A stretch of DNA of 56,088 bases from Sphingobium terrigena. GTDB taxonomy: Bacteria > Pseudomonadota > Alphaproteobacteria > Sphingomonadales > Sphingomonadaceae. Positions 30,036-39,308 of this stretch are shown here, piece by piece; the stretch's first letter is position 1; each line of letters starts with the position of its first letter. The stretch lies in the NCBI RefSeq assembly GCF_003591655.1, contig NZ_QVRA01000025.1, positions 1,547 through 57,634 on the forward strand, written 5' to 3'. The notes below the pieces were generated by a model. The model was not told the DNA's origin. It did not search any database and saw only the letters and a list, made by a program, of their open reading frames with translations. The translations under genes were made by a program, and so were the position numbers.

Positions 30036-31408
30036 TCCGCCGGTTCGCTCCGATCGCCGCGCTCGCGGTCGCGGGGTGCATGACTGCGCCTCTGCCCCCG
30101 CCGACGATCGCACCCGCGTCCGCCACGGGTGCTTTCGCAAGCCTTCCGACCGCGGCGATCGGCCCGGTCCCGGATGACTGGTGGCGGCTGTATGACGATC
30201 CGGCGCTTGATCGACTGGTCCAGGCAAGCCTCGCCGCCAATGCCGATCTGCGCGTCGCCTATTCCAATCTCGACGGTGCGCGCGCGGCACTGCGGCAAGC
30301 GCGCGCCACGCGGCTGCCGCAAACCACGATCGAGAGCGCAGGAACGATCGACAACAGCGCCACGCAACCGAGCGCGTCATCGAACGTGCCGTCCACCGAC
30401 TACGATCTTGCCCTGACCGCAAGTTGGGATATCGATCTGTTCGGCCGCTTGCGCTCGGGCGCGCTGGCGGCGGGGGCCGATGCCGATGCTCAGGCCGCGG
30501 CGCTGAATTCACTGCGCGTCGCGGTCGTGGCGGATACGGTGCTCGCCTATGTCGATCTGTGCGGTGCGACCCGTGCGGCGAATGTATCGCGCGAGATAAT
30601 CGCGGTTCAGGAACGCACGGTTGGCGTGGTACGCGACCAGTTTGCCGCTGGCGAAGTATCGCCGCTCGAAGTCTCGCAGGCCGCCAGCCTGCTGGAATCC
30701 ACCCGCGCCACGCTGGCCCCGTTCGAGGCGTCGCGCGCGAATGCCCTGTACCGGATCGCAACCTTGCAGGGCCGCCCCCCCGCTGAAGCAGGCGGGTTCA
30801 ACATCGTCTGCAATGCGCCCCCGAAGCTCCGCGCGGCGGTGCCCGTGGGTGACGGACAAGCGCTACTTCTGCGTCGACCCGATATTCGCGAAGCCGAACG
30901 CCGCCTCGCCGCTGCCGCGGCGCGGATCGGGGTCGCCCGTGCCGATCTCTACCCGCGCGTGAACCTGGGTGGTGCAGTCGGGCTGTTGACGGGTGGCTTC
31001 GTCGCGACGGCTTCACCGCTGATAAGCTGGGCCTTCCCCAATCAGGCCCCAGCGCGCGCACGACTGGAACAGGCCCGCGCGACTGAGCGCGCGGCGCTCG
31101 CCGGTTGGGATGTGGCGGTGTTGCGGGCGCTGCGCGAAGTCGAAACAGCGCTCGCCGTCTACGATGGCGAAGTGCGCCGTAATCGTGCGCTCGAAGCCGC
31201 CCGCGTCCAATCCGCGCTTTACGCCCGCCGTGCAGCCGCCCGTGTTCGGCTTGGGGATGCCGCCTCGCTGATCCAGTTCGATGCTGAGCGGGCGCGGGCG
31301 CAAGCCGCGCTCGCCCAGGCACAGTCCGATCTCACCGTGGCGCAATCCCAGGTAGCGCTATTCCGGGCGCTGGGTGGGGGATGGCAGACGAACGGCCCGG
31401 CGGGCTAG
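30032..31408 (+). CDS. NodT-family outer-membrane factor lipoprotein
   Basis: A 458-residue protein with a lipobox (LAVAGCMTAP, Cys16), the NodT family block DDWWRLYDDPALDRLVQASL, and SWDIDLFGRLRSGALAAGAD and LLLRRPDIREAERRLAAAAA. It is the outer-membrane duct completing the MFP-RND tripartite pump. Its ATG overlaps the pump stop by four bases. The length is normal. Confidence 0.9.
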   Translation: MIRRFAPIAALAVAGCMTAPLPPPTIAPASATGAFASLPTAAIGPVPDDWWRLYDDPALDRLVQASLAANADLRVAYSNLDGARAALRQARATRLPQTTIESAGTIDNSATQPSASSNVPSTDYDLALTASWDIDLFGRLRSGALAAGADADAQAAALNSLRVAVVADTVLAYVDLCGATRAANVSREIIAVQERTVGVVRDQFAAGEVSPLEVSQAASLLESTRATLAPFEASRANALYRIATLQGRPPAEAGGFNIVCNAPPKLRAAVPVGDGQALLLRRPDIREAERRLAAAAARIGVARADLYPRVNLGGAVGLLTGGFVATASPLISWAFPNQAPARARLEQARATERAALAGWDVAVLRALREVETALAVYDGEVRRNRALEAARVQSALYARRAAARVRLGDAASLIQFDAERARAQAALAQAQSDLTVAQSQVALFRALGGGWQTNGPAG

Positions 31409-31418
31409 AAGGGCAGCC

Positions 31419-32093
31419 ATGCGAATCCTGATCGTAGAAGATGATGACGAGACGAACCGCTTCGTGGCCCGCGGGCTTGCGGAATTGGGACATCATGTCG
31501 TCACCAGCACCGATGGTCGCGACGGGCTGTTTCAGGCGACTGGCGACCAGTTCGACGCGCTGATCGTCGATCGGATGCTTCCCGGTCTGGATGGCCTGTC
31601 GCTTATCAAGGCGCTGCGCGCGGCGGGCAACATGACGCCGGCGCTCATGCTCACCGCCGTGGGCGGCATTGCCGATCGCGTCGAAGGACTGGAAGGCGGG
31701 GCCGACGATTATCTGGTCAAGCCGTTCGCCTTTTCCGAGCTGGCCGCGCGCGTGCATGCACTCGGTCGGCGTCCCGCTGCCCAGACCGAAGCGAGCGTGC
31801 TCGTTATCGGATCGATCGAGCTCGATCTTCACCGGCGCACCGTCACGCGAGACGGTCGCCGGATCGTGCTGCAACCGCGCGAGTTCGCGTTGCTCGCCGA
31901 GCTGATGCGCAATCCTCGCCGGGTGATGACGCGCACGATGCTGCTGGAGCGGGTCTGGGATTTCGATTTCGATCCCAAGACTAACATCGTCGAGACGCAC
32001 TTGAGCCGCCTGCGCTCCAAGCTCAACGCCGGGTTCGACGATGATGCGATCGAAACCGTACGCGGCGCTGGCTATATGATCCGCGGCGCGTGA
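31419..32093 (+). CDS. OmpR-family response regulator
   Basis: A 224-residue regulator: receiver domain (RILIVEDDDETNRF; phospho-acceptor Asp in LIVDRMLPGLDG at about residue 51; conserved Lys in YLVKPF) and a C-terminal winged helix (REFALLAELMRNPRRVMTRT, VETHLSRLRSKL). ATG 31419 is preceded by AGAAGGGCAGCC. It starts 11 nt after the outer-membrane-factor gene and overlaps the kinase start, so it probably controls the efflux operon from within. Confidence 0.92.
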   Translation: MRILIVEDDDETNRFVARGLAELGHHVVTSTDGRDGLFQATGDQFDALIVDRMLPGLDGLSLIKALRAAGNMTPALMLTAVGGIADRVEGLEGGADDYLVKPFAFSELAARVHALGRRPAAQTEASVLVIGSIELDLHRRTVTRDGRRIVLQPREFALLAELMRNPRRVMTRTMLLERVWDFDFDPKTNIVETHLSRLRSKLNAGFDDDAIETVRGAGYMIRGA

Positions 32094-33436
32094 TGACCCG
32101 CCCGTGGCGATCCACCTTCGGGCTTGTCGCCCTTGTCGCGTGCCTTTTCGCGGTGGGGACGCTCATCATCGGGGTCGTCGCCTATGAAGTGACGCACGAA
32201 GCCTTGGAAATCCAGCTCGATCACCGGGTCGCGATCGAAACCCGCGCGTTGATCGACGAAGGCGATGATGGTCCTACAGGCGTTGCGGCTGCAATCCGCC
32301 GGCGCGAGGCGGCGCGAAGTACCGCCAGCTTGGATTACCTATTGGTCGACCCTGCGGGTCGCCGCGTGGCAGGGTTGCTCGACGCGACCGCACCGACCGC
32401 ACCGGGCTATCTGGAGTTCCTGCATTACCGGCGCGATGGCCAACACAGGATCGCACAAGCCCTGACCACACGCTTGCCCGACGACAGCCGGTTGGTGGTC
32501 GCCGCCGATCGCGGCGTCATCGACGAGATGGATGCGACGCTGCTGAAGCTGTTCGCGGGGGCGTTCGGGGTAATGCTCCTGCTCGGCATCGGCGCGGCTT
32601 GGCTGGTCGGTGCGGTAACGCGCGTGCGCCTGTCGCGCATCGACCGCACCGCGCTCGCGATCATCGATGGCGATCTGGCGCGACGTATGCCGCTCACCGG
32701 CGCGGGTGACGAGTTCGATCGCGTGTCGGCGACGCTCAACCGGATGCTCGACCGGATCGGCGGACTGATGGACAACCTGCGCCAGGTGTCGAGCGACGTA
32801 GCCCACGACCTGCGCACACCGCTGACCCGCCTGCATAACCGGCTCGATGAAGCGCTATCGGCACGGGACGTGGACGAGAAACGCCAGGCGATCGAGGCCG
32901 CTGCCGCACAATCACGCGAGCTGCTCGATATCTTCGGGGCATTGCTGCGCATCGCGGAGGTGGAAGCATTGTCACCCCGCGCCCATTTTCAGGACGTACC
33001 GCTGGACCAACTGGTCGATGAACTAGTCGAAACCTACCGCCCCGATATTGAGGCAAGTGGCCACCTGCTCGTCACAGCGATAGCCCCCGCGATATGGACG
33101 ATGGGCGATCGACGGCTGCTGCAACAGCTTATCACCAATCTCCTCGACAACGCGCTTCGCCACACCCCCCCTGGGACGACGGTTCGCGTCGAGCTGGAGC
33201 GTGATGACGCCGTTGCTCGCTTGACGGTCGCCGATGATGGACACGGAGTAGCACCCGAAGATACGTCCCGGCTGTTTCAGCGGTTCGCGCGCGCGGAACG
33301 TAGCCGATCGTCGGAAGGTCATGGTCTGGGGCTTGCACTCGTCGCTGCGGTCGCGACCGCGCACAGGGGCGCGGTTTCGCTGCTCGCGCCGCCCGGATTT
33401 GGGGTTGTCGTTGAACTACCAGTTGGGAAAACATGA
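32093..33436 (+). CDS. Sensor histidine kinase of the metal-efflux operon
   Basis: A 447-residue kinase: two membrane helices (about 9-31 and 157-180) flanking a periplasmic sensor of some 125 residues, a HAMP domain, the H-box DVAHDLRTPLTRLHNRLDEA, the N-box LLDNALRHTPPG, and G-boxes DDGHGVAPED and SEGHGLGLALV. The periplasmic loop has few His or Cys residues (HYRRDGQH only), so the metal-sensing site is not obvious. Its ATG shares one base with the response regulator stop (TGATG). Confidence 0.9.
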   Translation: MTRPWRSTFGLVALVACLFAVGTLIIGVVAYEVTHEALEIQLDHRVAIETRALIDEGDDGPTGVAAAIRRREAARSTASLDYLLVDPAGRRVAGLLDATAPTAPGYLEFLHYRRDGQHRIAQALTTRLPDDSRLVVAADRGVIDEMDATLLKLFAGAFGVMLLLGIGAAWLVGAVTRVRLSRIDRTALAIIDGDLARRMPLTGAGDEFDRVSATLNRMLDRIGGLMDNLRQVSSDVAHDLRTPLTRLHNRLDEALSARDVDEKRQAIEAAAAQSRELLDIFGALLRIAEVEALSPRAHFQDVPLDQLVDELVETYRPDIEASGHLLVTAIAPAIWTMGDRRLLQQLITNLLDNALRHTPPGTTVRVELERDDAVARLTVADDGHGVAPEDTSRLFQRFARAERSRSSEGHGLGLALVAAVATAHRGAVSLLAPPGFGVVVELPVGKT

Positions 33437-34212
33437 TGACAATCGGCGACAGGCGCGAACTTCTGAGCAAGGTGCCAGCGATCACGTTGGGCTTCTGGAT
33501 CATCAAGATTCTGGCGACGACGCTCGGCGAAACAGCCGGCGATACCGTCAGCATGTCGATGAACCTGGGCTATCTTGTCGGCACCGCGATTTTCCTGACG
33601 GCGTTGATCGCGCTGGTTTGGTGGCAGATGGCGGCGACGCGCTTCCACCCCTTTCTCTATTGGTCGACGATCATCGCATCGACCACCGCGGGAACGACGA
33701 TGGCGGACTTCGCCACGCGGTCGTTGGGCATCGGCTATACCGGGGGTTCGGCGCTGCTGCTAGGATGCGTGCTGGCGTCCTTGTTTGCCTGGTATCGCAC
33801 CCTTGGGTCAATCTCGGTCGATACCGTGCGGGAACCCAAGGCGGAACTGTTCTACTGGCTCACCATCACCTTCTCGCAGACGCTCGGCACGGCGCTAGGG
33901 GATTGGACAGCGGACACCGGGGGCCTCGGCTATCTTGGTGCAGCGGCGATCTTCAGCGCGATGCTGGCAATACTCGCCGGTCTCTACTTCTTGACAAAGG
34001 CAAGCCGGGTATTCCTGTTCTGGGCAGCGTTCATCATGACCCGGCCGCTCGGCGCGGCCGTGGGTGACTTCCTCGATAAGCCAATCGCAAAGGGTGGACT
34101 GGATTTCAGCCGCCCGCTCGCTTCCGCAGTGCTCGCGGCGGCCATCCTGGTCCTCATTTTGGTCCTCCCACAACGCGCAGGCCAACATCCTGGTGAGAAC
34201 AGGGCCGGGTAA
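33433..34212 (+). CDS. COG4705-like membrane protein
   Basis: A 259-residue protein with eight predicted membrane helices. Internally repeated motifs carry Thr-Thr-x-Gly-(Glu/Asp) (IIKILATTLGETAGD, TFSQTLGTALGDWTADT, STTAGTTMADF), the pattern of COG4705 membrane-anchored proteins. These are often encoded next to metal-efflux two-component systems. Molecular function unknown; the buried acidic residues suggest a cation path. The ATG overlaps the kinase stop (ATGATGA). Confidence 0.75.
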   Translation: MMTIGDRRELLSKVPAITLGFWIIKILATTLGETAGDTVSMSMNLGYLVGTAIFLTALIALVWWQMAATRFHPFLYWSTIIASTTAGTTMADFATRSLGIGYTGGSALLLGCVLASLFAWYRTLGSISVDTVREPKAELFYWLTITFSQTLGTALGDWTADTGGLGYLGAAAIFSAMLAILAGLYFLTKASRVFLFWAAFIMTRPLGAAVGDFLDKPIAKGGLDFSRPLASAVLAAAILVLILVLPQRAGQHPGENRAG

Positions 34213-34259
34213 ACTGAACCGGTATCTCGCCACGACACCCGACCATTGAAAGACAGCCT

Positions 34260-35225
34260 GTGTTCGATCGCCTAATCGAGTTCCTTAACGAAGCCGACTA
34301 CCTCGGCATTGCCGCGCTGATGTTTCTTGAAAATGTGTTTCCGCCAATCCCCTCCGAAATCATTATGCCCGCTGCCGGTTTTGGCGCGGGGCAAGGGCGA
34401 TTGAGTCTGTTCGGGGTGATCGTGGCCGGCACGGGCGGCTCGGTCGCGGGCGCACTTTTCTGGTACTATGTTGGCAAATGGATCGATGCCGATCGGCTAC
34501 GGCGCTGGGCCGGACGGCATGGGCGCTGGCTGACGCTTGCACCACGGGACATCGACCGCGTAGACCGCTGGTTCGATCGACATTCCGGTAAAGCCGTGTT
34601 GCTCGGCCGGCTCGTCCCCGCGCTGCGAACGCTGATCTCGGTACCAGCAGGCGTGTTCGGTATGAGTCTACCGCGTTTTCTGCTGTTCACGACGCTTGGG
34701 ACCGCGCTCTGGACGACACTGTTAGCAGTGGCCGGCTACCTTCTTGAAGGGCAATACCGGATCGTTGCCGCCTACCTGAATCCGATTACCAACATCATCG
34801 TCGGGCTGGTGGTCGCCGCATATCTTTATCGGGTGGCGACGTGGCGCGCCACTGTGCCTGCTGACCACCCGCTCCGACGTATCGACGCCCTCTTTGATTT
34901 CGGCTTCGTGCGCGACGCACTGGCGGCGAGCTACAGCGCGACCGGACGACCATCAATCGATCCGGAACTGATGCTGCGGATGCTGCTGGTCGGCTACCTG
35001 TCCGGCATCCGCTCGGAACGGCGCTTGTGCGAGGAGGTGCACCTCAACCTCGCCTACCGCTGGTTCTGTCGTCTCGATCTCGCCGATCGGGTGCCTGATC
35101 ATTCGACTTTCTCAAAGAACCGGCACGGTCGCTTTCGCGCCTGCGACGCTCAGTCTTCGCCACGGCGAGGAACGCTGTTAGGTCTTCGCGGCCGGCATCC
35201 ATCCTTTTCTGTACAGCTTGAGTGA
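34260..35225 (+). CDS. DedA-family protein fused to IS1182 transposase fragment
   Basis: Residues 1-195 are a DedA/SNARE-associated membrane protein: ADYLGIAALMFLENVFPPIP, PSEIIMPAAGF, WYYVGKWIDADRLRRWAGRH, GRLVPALRTLISVPAG, a lipid transporter family. At about residue 196 the frame runs into the N-terminal domain of an IS1182 transposase (VPADHPLRRIDALFDFGFVR to STFSKNRHGRFRACD), then 20 unrelated residues. The membrane part is nearly complete, so it may still work with a foreign tail of about 125 residues. The start is GTG at 34260. It follows the COG4705 gene and probably closes the operon. Confidence 0.8.
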   Translation: MFDRLIEFLNEADYLGIAALMFLENVFPPIPSEIIMPAAGFGAGQGRLSLFGVIVAGTGGSVAGALFWYYVGKWIDADRLRRWAGRHGRWLTLAPRDIDRVDRWFDRHSGKAVLLGRLVPALRTLISVPAGVFGMSLPRFLLFTTLGTALWTTLLAVAGYLLEGQYRIVAAYLNPITNIIVGLVVAAYLYRVATWRATVPADHPLRRIDALFDFGFVRDALAASYSATGRPSIDPELMLRMLLVGYLSGIRSERRLCEEVHLNLAYRWFCRLDLADRVPDHSTFSKNRHGRFRACDAQSSPRRGTLLGLRGRHPSFSVQLE

Positions 35226-35283
35226 AATGCGAGTTCTCGTACGCCTCGGGAACACCTACCTAGCGGAAGAAGAGGAGAGCGAT

Positions 35284-36159
35284 ATGCAGACCATAGATCA
35301 GGCTGGCAGCTTCCAGCTCGGCGACCGCAACGTGAAGCGGATCGGCTATGGCGCGATGCAACTCGCCGGACCCGGTGTGTTCGGACCCCCGCGGGACCGC
35401 GCCGCCGCGCTCGCGGTGCTGCGCGAGGCAGTCGAGAGCGGCGTCGACCATATAGATACCAGCGACTTCTACGGCCCGCACGTCACCAACCAGCTCATTC
35501 GCGAGGCGCTACATCCCTATCGCGACGGATTGACCATCGTGACAAAGGTCGGCGCCGTGCGCGGCGTTGATGGCTCATGGAACCCGGCGCAGGATGCCGG
35601 CGCGCTCACAGCAGCGGTGCACGACAATCTGAGGAACCTCGGCCTCGACGTTCTGGACGTCGTCAACATGCGGCTGATGGGCGGCGGTGCCGGACATGGA
35701 CCCGCAGATGGTCCGGTGGAACCGCAACTGGCCGCGCTCGGCAGGCTCCGCGAGCAAGGGTTGATCCGAAACATCGGATTAAGCAACGCGACATCCAAAC
35801 AAGTGGAGCAGGCGCGTGGCATCGTCGAGATCGTCTGTGTCCAGAACCAGTATAACCTCGCACACCGCGACGACGACGAGATGATCGATGCGCTGGCGGC
35901 GGATGGCATCGCCTACGTCCCCTTCTTTCCGCTCGGCGGCTTCAGCCCGCTCCAATCGGAGACTTTGTCCGACGTTTCCGCGCGTTTGGGAGCGACGCCG
36001 ATGCAGGTGGCGCTCGCTTGGCTGTTATGGCGCTCGCCCAACATCCTGCTGATCCCCGGCACATCCTCAGTCGCTCATCTGCGCGAGAACCTGGCCGCGG
36101 CGTCGCTGGATCTTCCTGACGAGGCAATAGCGGCGCTGGGCGCGTTAGGACGAGCATGA
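35284..36159 (+). CDS. Aldo/keto reductase (YdbC-like)
   Basis: A 291-residue NADPH-dependent TIM-barrel oxidoreductase: VKRIGYGAMQLAGPGVFGPP, GVDHIDTSDFYGPHVTNQLI (catalytic Asp and Tyr), TIVTKVGAVRG (catalytic Lys). The fourth tetrad residue, usually His, is Asn in VVNMRLMG, as in YdbC-type members. The ATG at 35284 has AGAGGAGAGCGAT upstream. Substrate unknown. It lies between two IS1182 pieces and is not clearly part of the metal operon. Confidence 0.87.
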   Translation: MQTIDQAGSFQLGDRNVKRIGYGAMQLAGPGVFGPPRDRAAALAVLREAVESGVDHIDTSDFYGPHVTNQLIREALHPYRDGLTIVTKVGAVRGVDGSWNPAQDAGALTAAVHDNLRNLGLDVLDVVNMRLMGGGAGHGPADGPVEPQLAALGRLREQGLIRNIGLSNATSKQVEQARGIVEIVCVQNQYNLAHRDDDEMIDALAADGIAYVPFFPLGGFSPLQSETLSDVSARLGATPMQVALAWLLWRSPNILLIPGTSSVAHLRENLAAASLDLPDEAIAALGALGRA

Positions 36160-36188
36160 TAACCGAATGCGGTGGTGTCACAACCGGT

Positions 36189-37320
36189 CGAGACTGTTGA
36201 AAAACGGCTGCTTGCGACGGTGACGAGGGCGTGATTCACTCCTGTAAGGCGGCAGGGGATTACGGACATGATGGGTCGGCAGGTAGCACAGGGCGCGCTG
36301 TTCTACGGCTTCCGGCCCGACGACCATGTACCGGCCGGCCACCTGCTCCGACGCATCGACGGACTGCTCGACTTCGCCTTCGTGCGCGAGGCGCTGGCAG
36401 CCAGCTACAGCACAAGCGGACGACCGTCAATCGATCCGGAACTGATGCTCAGGATGCTGCTGGTCGGCTACCTGTTCGGCATCCGCTCGGAACGGCGCCT
36501 GTGCGAGGAGGTGCACCTCAACCTGGCCTATCGCTGGTTCTGCCGGCTCGATCTCGCTGACCGGGTGCCCGACCATTCGACCTTCTCCAAGAACCGGCAC
36601 GGCCGCTTCCGCGCCTGCGACCTACATCGTCTGCTGTTCGAGCAGGTGGTCGCCCGGTGCGCCGCGGCCGGGCTGGTGGCGGGGCGCGAGTTGGCGGTGG
36701 ACGGCAGCACCATCGTGGCCGACACCAGTCGGGAGCGGAGGTTGAAGGGCGCAGACGCCGCAGACGAACTCCGTGCCAGGGATACCGTATCGCGGCCCGT
36801 CGCCGAATATCTGGCGGCGCTCGATGCTGCCTTGCCGCCTGGTCCTGACGAACCGGCCCCCGTCGAGCCAGCCAGCATCTCGCCGACCGACCCGCAGGCG
36901 GCGCTCACCTGCAAGCACGGACCGGCGCGCTACGCCTACGCCAAACCCGTTGCTCGACCTCGAGACCGACTGCATCCTCGACGTGGAGGCGACGCCCGCC
37001 CGCTTCGCAGCCGAGGTGGCGGCGACCCGAACGCTGGTGTCAAGCGCCGGCACCAAGCTGGGCATCGAACCCGCCAGTCTCTCGGCCGACAAGGCGTATG
37101 GTGGCGGTCCGCTGCTTGGCTGGCTGATCGACCGGAACATCACGCCATACATCCCGGTCATCGACCGGACCCGTCAGCGGGACGCCTTCTTCACCCGGGA
37201 TGCCTTCCGCTACGACCGGGAAGCGGATGCCTACCGCTGTCCGGCGGACAAGCTGCTCGGCTATTGCGTCACCAGCCATCCGCCGCGCCGGTTCCGCGAA
37301 GGCCTTTTTCAACGGTCTCG
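36189..37320 (+). mobile_element. Shortened IS1182-family element
   Basis: The terminal inverted repeats are visible: left CGAGACTGTTGAAAAACGGC, right complement CGAGACCGTTGAAAAAGGCC. Between them is only about 1.13 kb, less than a full IS1182. The transposase is frameshifted and lacks its C-terminal part, yet both ends are intact, so it could still be moved in trans. Clear target duplications are not seen. Confidence 0.75.
36268..37320 (+). pseudogene. IS1182-family transposase, frameshifted and truncated
   Basis: The first part (36268 to about 36945) reads ALFYGFRPDDHVPAGHLLRR, YLFGIRSERRLCEEVHLNLA and ELAVDGSTIVADTSRERRLK. Near 36945 the frame is lost within YAYA-x-P and continues in another frame with LLDLETDCILDVEATPARFA, SADKAYGGGPLLGWLIDRNI and YRCPADKLLGYCVTSHPP. 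The Cys-rich C-terminal domain is gone, replaced by the right inverted repeat. It is about 90 percent like the piece fused to DedA by eye. Confidence 0.82.
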
Positions 37321-37402
37321 AACGGTTGTAGCCTCAGCGCACCAGCGGCTTTCGACCCTTGCGGTCCTAAAGGCGGTCCGGCAGCAAAGTCCCCAAGGGC
37401 AG

Positions 37403-38635
37403 TCATACCAATTTCGACATGAGCCGTCCTGCCGCCCCCTGTTCCGCCGCGAGATTGCGATTATAGGCCAGCGGCATGCGCGGCGACTTCCACCGCAACG
37501 CATCCATGATCCCAGCGAGGTCCTCGCCGCTCGCAAATAGGTCCTGGTTGAGCCCGATCCGCGTCGAGTGAGCACTGATCCCCTTGAGCAACCGCGTCAG
37601 ATCCTCAGCCGTGAGGTCGGGAAGCGCGCCGAGATCGAACGCCCGCTGGATGATCGACCGGAAGATCGGCCCGATCGATCCAGGGTGCAGCGCCACGGTG
37701 CCGATGTCATATTCAATCCGCGCCTTGACCGCCGGCTTGGAGAGCGTCTTGCGCAAATCCCACGTTTCGCGGCCCGAAATGCTGTCGATCGGGCGACCAC
37801 GAACAGCAGCGCGGGCCTTGTAACGCCGCACCTGCACCCGCCGGAACAACGGCCCTGCCGTGATCTTGGCGGCTTCGCTCCAGGCCGCGATTGCCGAGAC
37901 GGTGCGCGGGCTAAGGTAGGCGGTCGCCCCCTCCCCGTCCTGGTCGCCCTTGCTGCGCAGAATCTGTAGGAGGCGCGCTTCTGGATCGATCGCTTCCTCG
38001 ATTTGCTCGACCGCGACCGCCACCAACTCGGACGCGCGCAGCCCGGTGTCATAGGCGGCCGACAGCAGTGCCCGATCGCGCAGCCCCGGCAGATCGTCTC
38101 CGCAACTCTCGAGCAGCGCGCGGATGTTGAGCCCACGCGCCTTGTCGCGCTCGACGTCGCGCACCGGCCCCTTGAATCGTAATGGCCGTGCCTGCTTCTG
38201 CGCCGCCCCCTTCTCGCGCCGGACCGCCTGCAGGCGCAGCTTGACCAGCGGCGCCAGCGTCGGATCCTTCAGATCGAGCAGCTGGTGGATCTTGGCGATC
38301 GAAGCCTTGTAGCGGGCGAGCGACGCCGGTCGGCTCCCCTTCGCGGATCGCGCGTCGAGATAATCTGCCACGGTCTCGGCCGTCGCCGGCAGCGCGATCC
38401 GATTGCTGCGCCGGCACCAGGCGTCGAACGCCTCGATGTCGGATCTGAGTGCACGGATGCTGTGGGGCGAAGAGGCAGCCTGATAGGCGGCGATCAGCGC
38501 CTCGTTGATGGTGATGCGCTCCCCGGCCCGCATCTGCACCACCGCCCACGAGAGATCATCGGCCGCCGCTGCCGGCGAAGTCCTGCCCTCCCCCGCAATC
38601 AGGGCGGTTTCCTCGATCGGCGCGGCGTCATCCAT
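37403..38635 (-). CDS. Tyrosine recombinase / site-specific integrase
   Basis: A 410-residue integrase: a SAM-like N-terminal domain (PHSIRALRSDIEAFDAWCRR, ETVADYLDARSAKGSRPASL) and a catalytic domain with Arg in YDTGLRASELVAV, His-x-x-Arg in ISAHSTRIGLNQDL, Trp in ALRWKSPRMPLAY and the nucleophile Tyr in AYNRNL. The full set suggests activity. An unusual insert (about residues 285-330) contains GRPIDSISGRETWDLRK. It lies between the shortened IS and the conjugation block and has an operator-like dyad 43 bp upstream. It may move the region, but no attachment sites are recognised. Confidence 0.87.
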   Translation of the reverse strand: MDDAAPIEETALIAGEGRTSPAAAADDLSWAVVQMRAGERITINEALIAAYQAASSPHSIRALRSDIEAFDAWCRRSNRIALPATAETVADYLDARSAKGSRPASLARYKASIAKIHQLLDLKDPTLAPLVKLRLQAVRREKGAAQKQARPLRFKGPVRDVERDKARGLNIRALLESCGDDLPGLRDRALLSAAYDTGLRASELVAVAVEQIEEAIDPEARLLQILRSKGDQDGEGATAYLSPRTVSAIAAWSEAAKITAGPLFRRVQVRRYKARAAVRGRPIDSISGRETWDLRKTLSKPAVKARIEYDIGTVALHPGSIGPIFRSIIQRAFDLGALPDLTAEDLTRLLKGISAHSTRIGLNQDLFASGEDLAGIMDALRWKSPRMPLAYNRNLAAEQGAAGRLMSKLV

Positions 38636-38677
38636 CGGCGATGGCTGTACCGCACCTTATAAAGAGGCGTCAAATAA

Positions 38678-38709
38678 GGACATGTGATAACTGCACTTAT
38701 CGAGTGTCC
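38678..38709. promoter_or_regulatory. Compound dyad upstream of the integrase
   Basis: GGACA-x3-GATAA-x6-TTATC-x3-TGTCC: two nested inverted repeats with perfect arms and equal spacers over 32 bp. It ends the GC-rich integrase start region and begins an AT-rich stretch (38678-38830). It is a candidate operator or recombinase-binding site. Confidence 0.5.
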
Positions 38710-38786
38710 ATATTAGAGTTATTTTGTCCGATTTTCAGATTATTAAGGCAGTTCGCTTTCCGATTTACTTGCAACATTGCATATTC

Positions 38787-39308
38787 TCATTCGAATAAAT
38801 CTGAACCAAATCTTTTAATCAATTTTCCCGCGACATTCGCCCCATAGCGCTGCTGACGCCACTTTGTCGGACTATGGTAGGCGCCAACTGAATGCCAATA
38901 ATCACCCGTCAAAGCGAGCCCAGATAGAAATATCCAACGTGCGGCCCGCACATTGAAACAGGCATCATGGATCAACCAATGCCGCACTTCCGATCCACTA
39001 CGGCGGAGGATTTTGGAAATCCGTCCCACCCACCAACTATTAACCTGCATAGGTCCCAAATCATAGCTGCCGTCTGTGTTCAAAATCTCAGCACCAATCC
39101 ACCCACCTTCCTGATCGCGCAGTCCCCACAGCGTCCTTTCGAGCCATTCGTGTCCCGCCGCTGCCTGCCTGATACATTGTCCAATCTTCGCTTCGTGCGA
39201 AGCAGAGAGTATTGATTTGGCTTGTGCGGGCGCAGTTTGCGTCAGCATCAACATTGCGAGCAACGCGACCCCAATACGGCAAACGATGGTTGCCCATTTA
39301 ACGATCAT
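38787..39308 (-). CDS. Lytic transglycosylase for conjugation (VirB1/TrbN-like)
   Basis: A 173-residue protein: signal peptide (VALLAMLMLTQTAPAQA), then a lysozyme-like SLT domain with the catalytic Glu in LRDQEGGWIG and NTDGSYDLGPMQVNSWWVGR, VGAYHSP. It opens peptidoglycan locally for the transfer apparatus. The start at 39308 places the signal peptide correctly and overlaps the relaxase stop by 11 bases. The last third, into 38787-38860, is AT-rich, unlike the relaxase gene. It is the last gene of the minus-strand transfer operon. Confidence 0.82.
   Translation of the reverse strand: MIVKWATIVCRIGVALLAMLMLTQTAPAQAKSILSASHEAKIGQCIRQAAAGHEWLERTLWGLRDQEGGWIGAEILNTDGSYDLGPMQVNSWWVGRISKILRRSGSEVRHWLIHDACFNVRAARWIFLSGLALTGDYWHSVGAYHSPTKWRQQRYGANVAGKLIKRFGSDLFE

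Noticed and set aside
29496..30761. 421-codon minus-strand frame across the pump and outer-membrane-factor genes
   Set aside because: It spans two well-supported genes on the other strand and has very high Arg/Pro content without domains.
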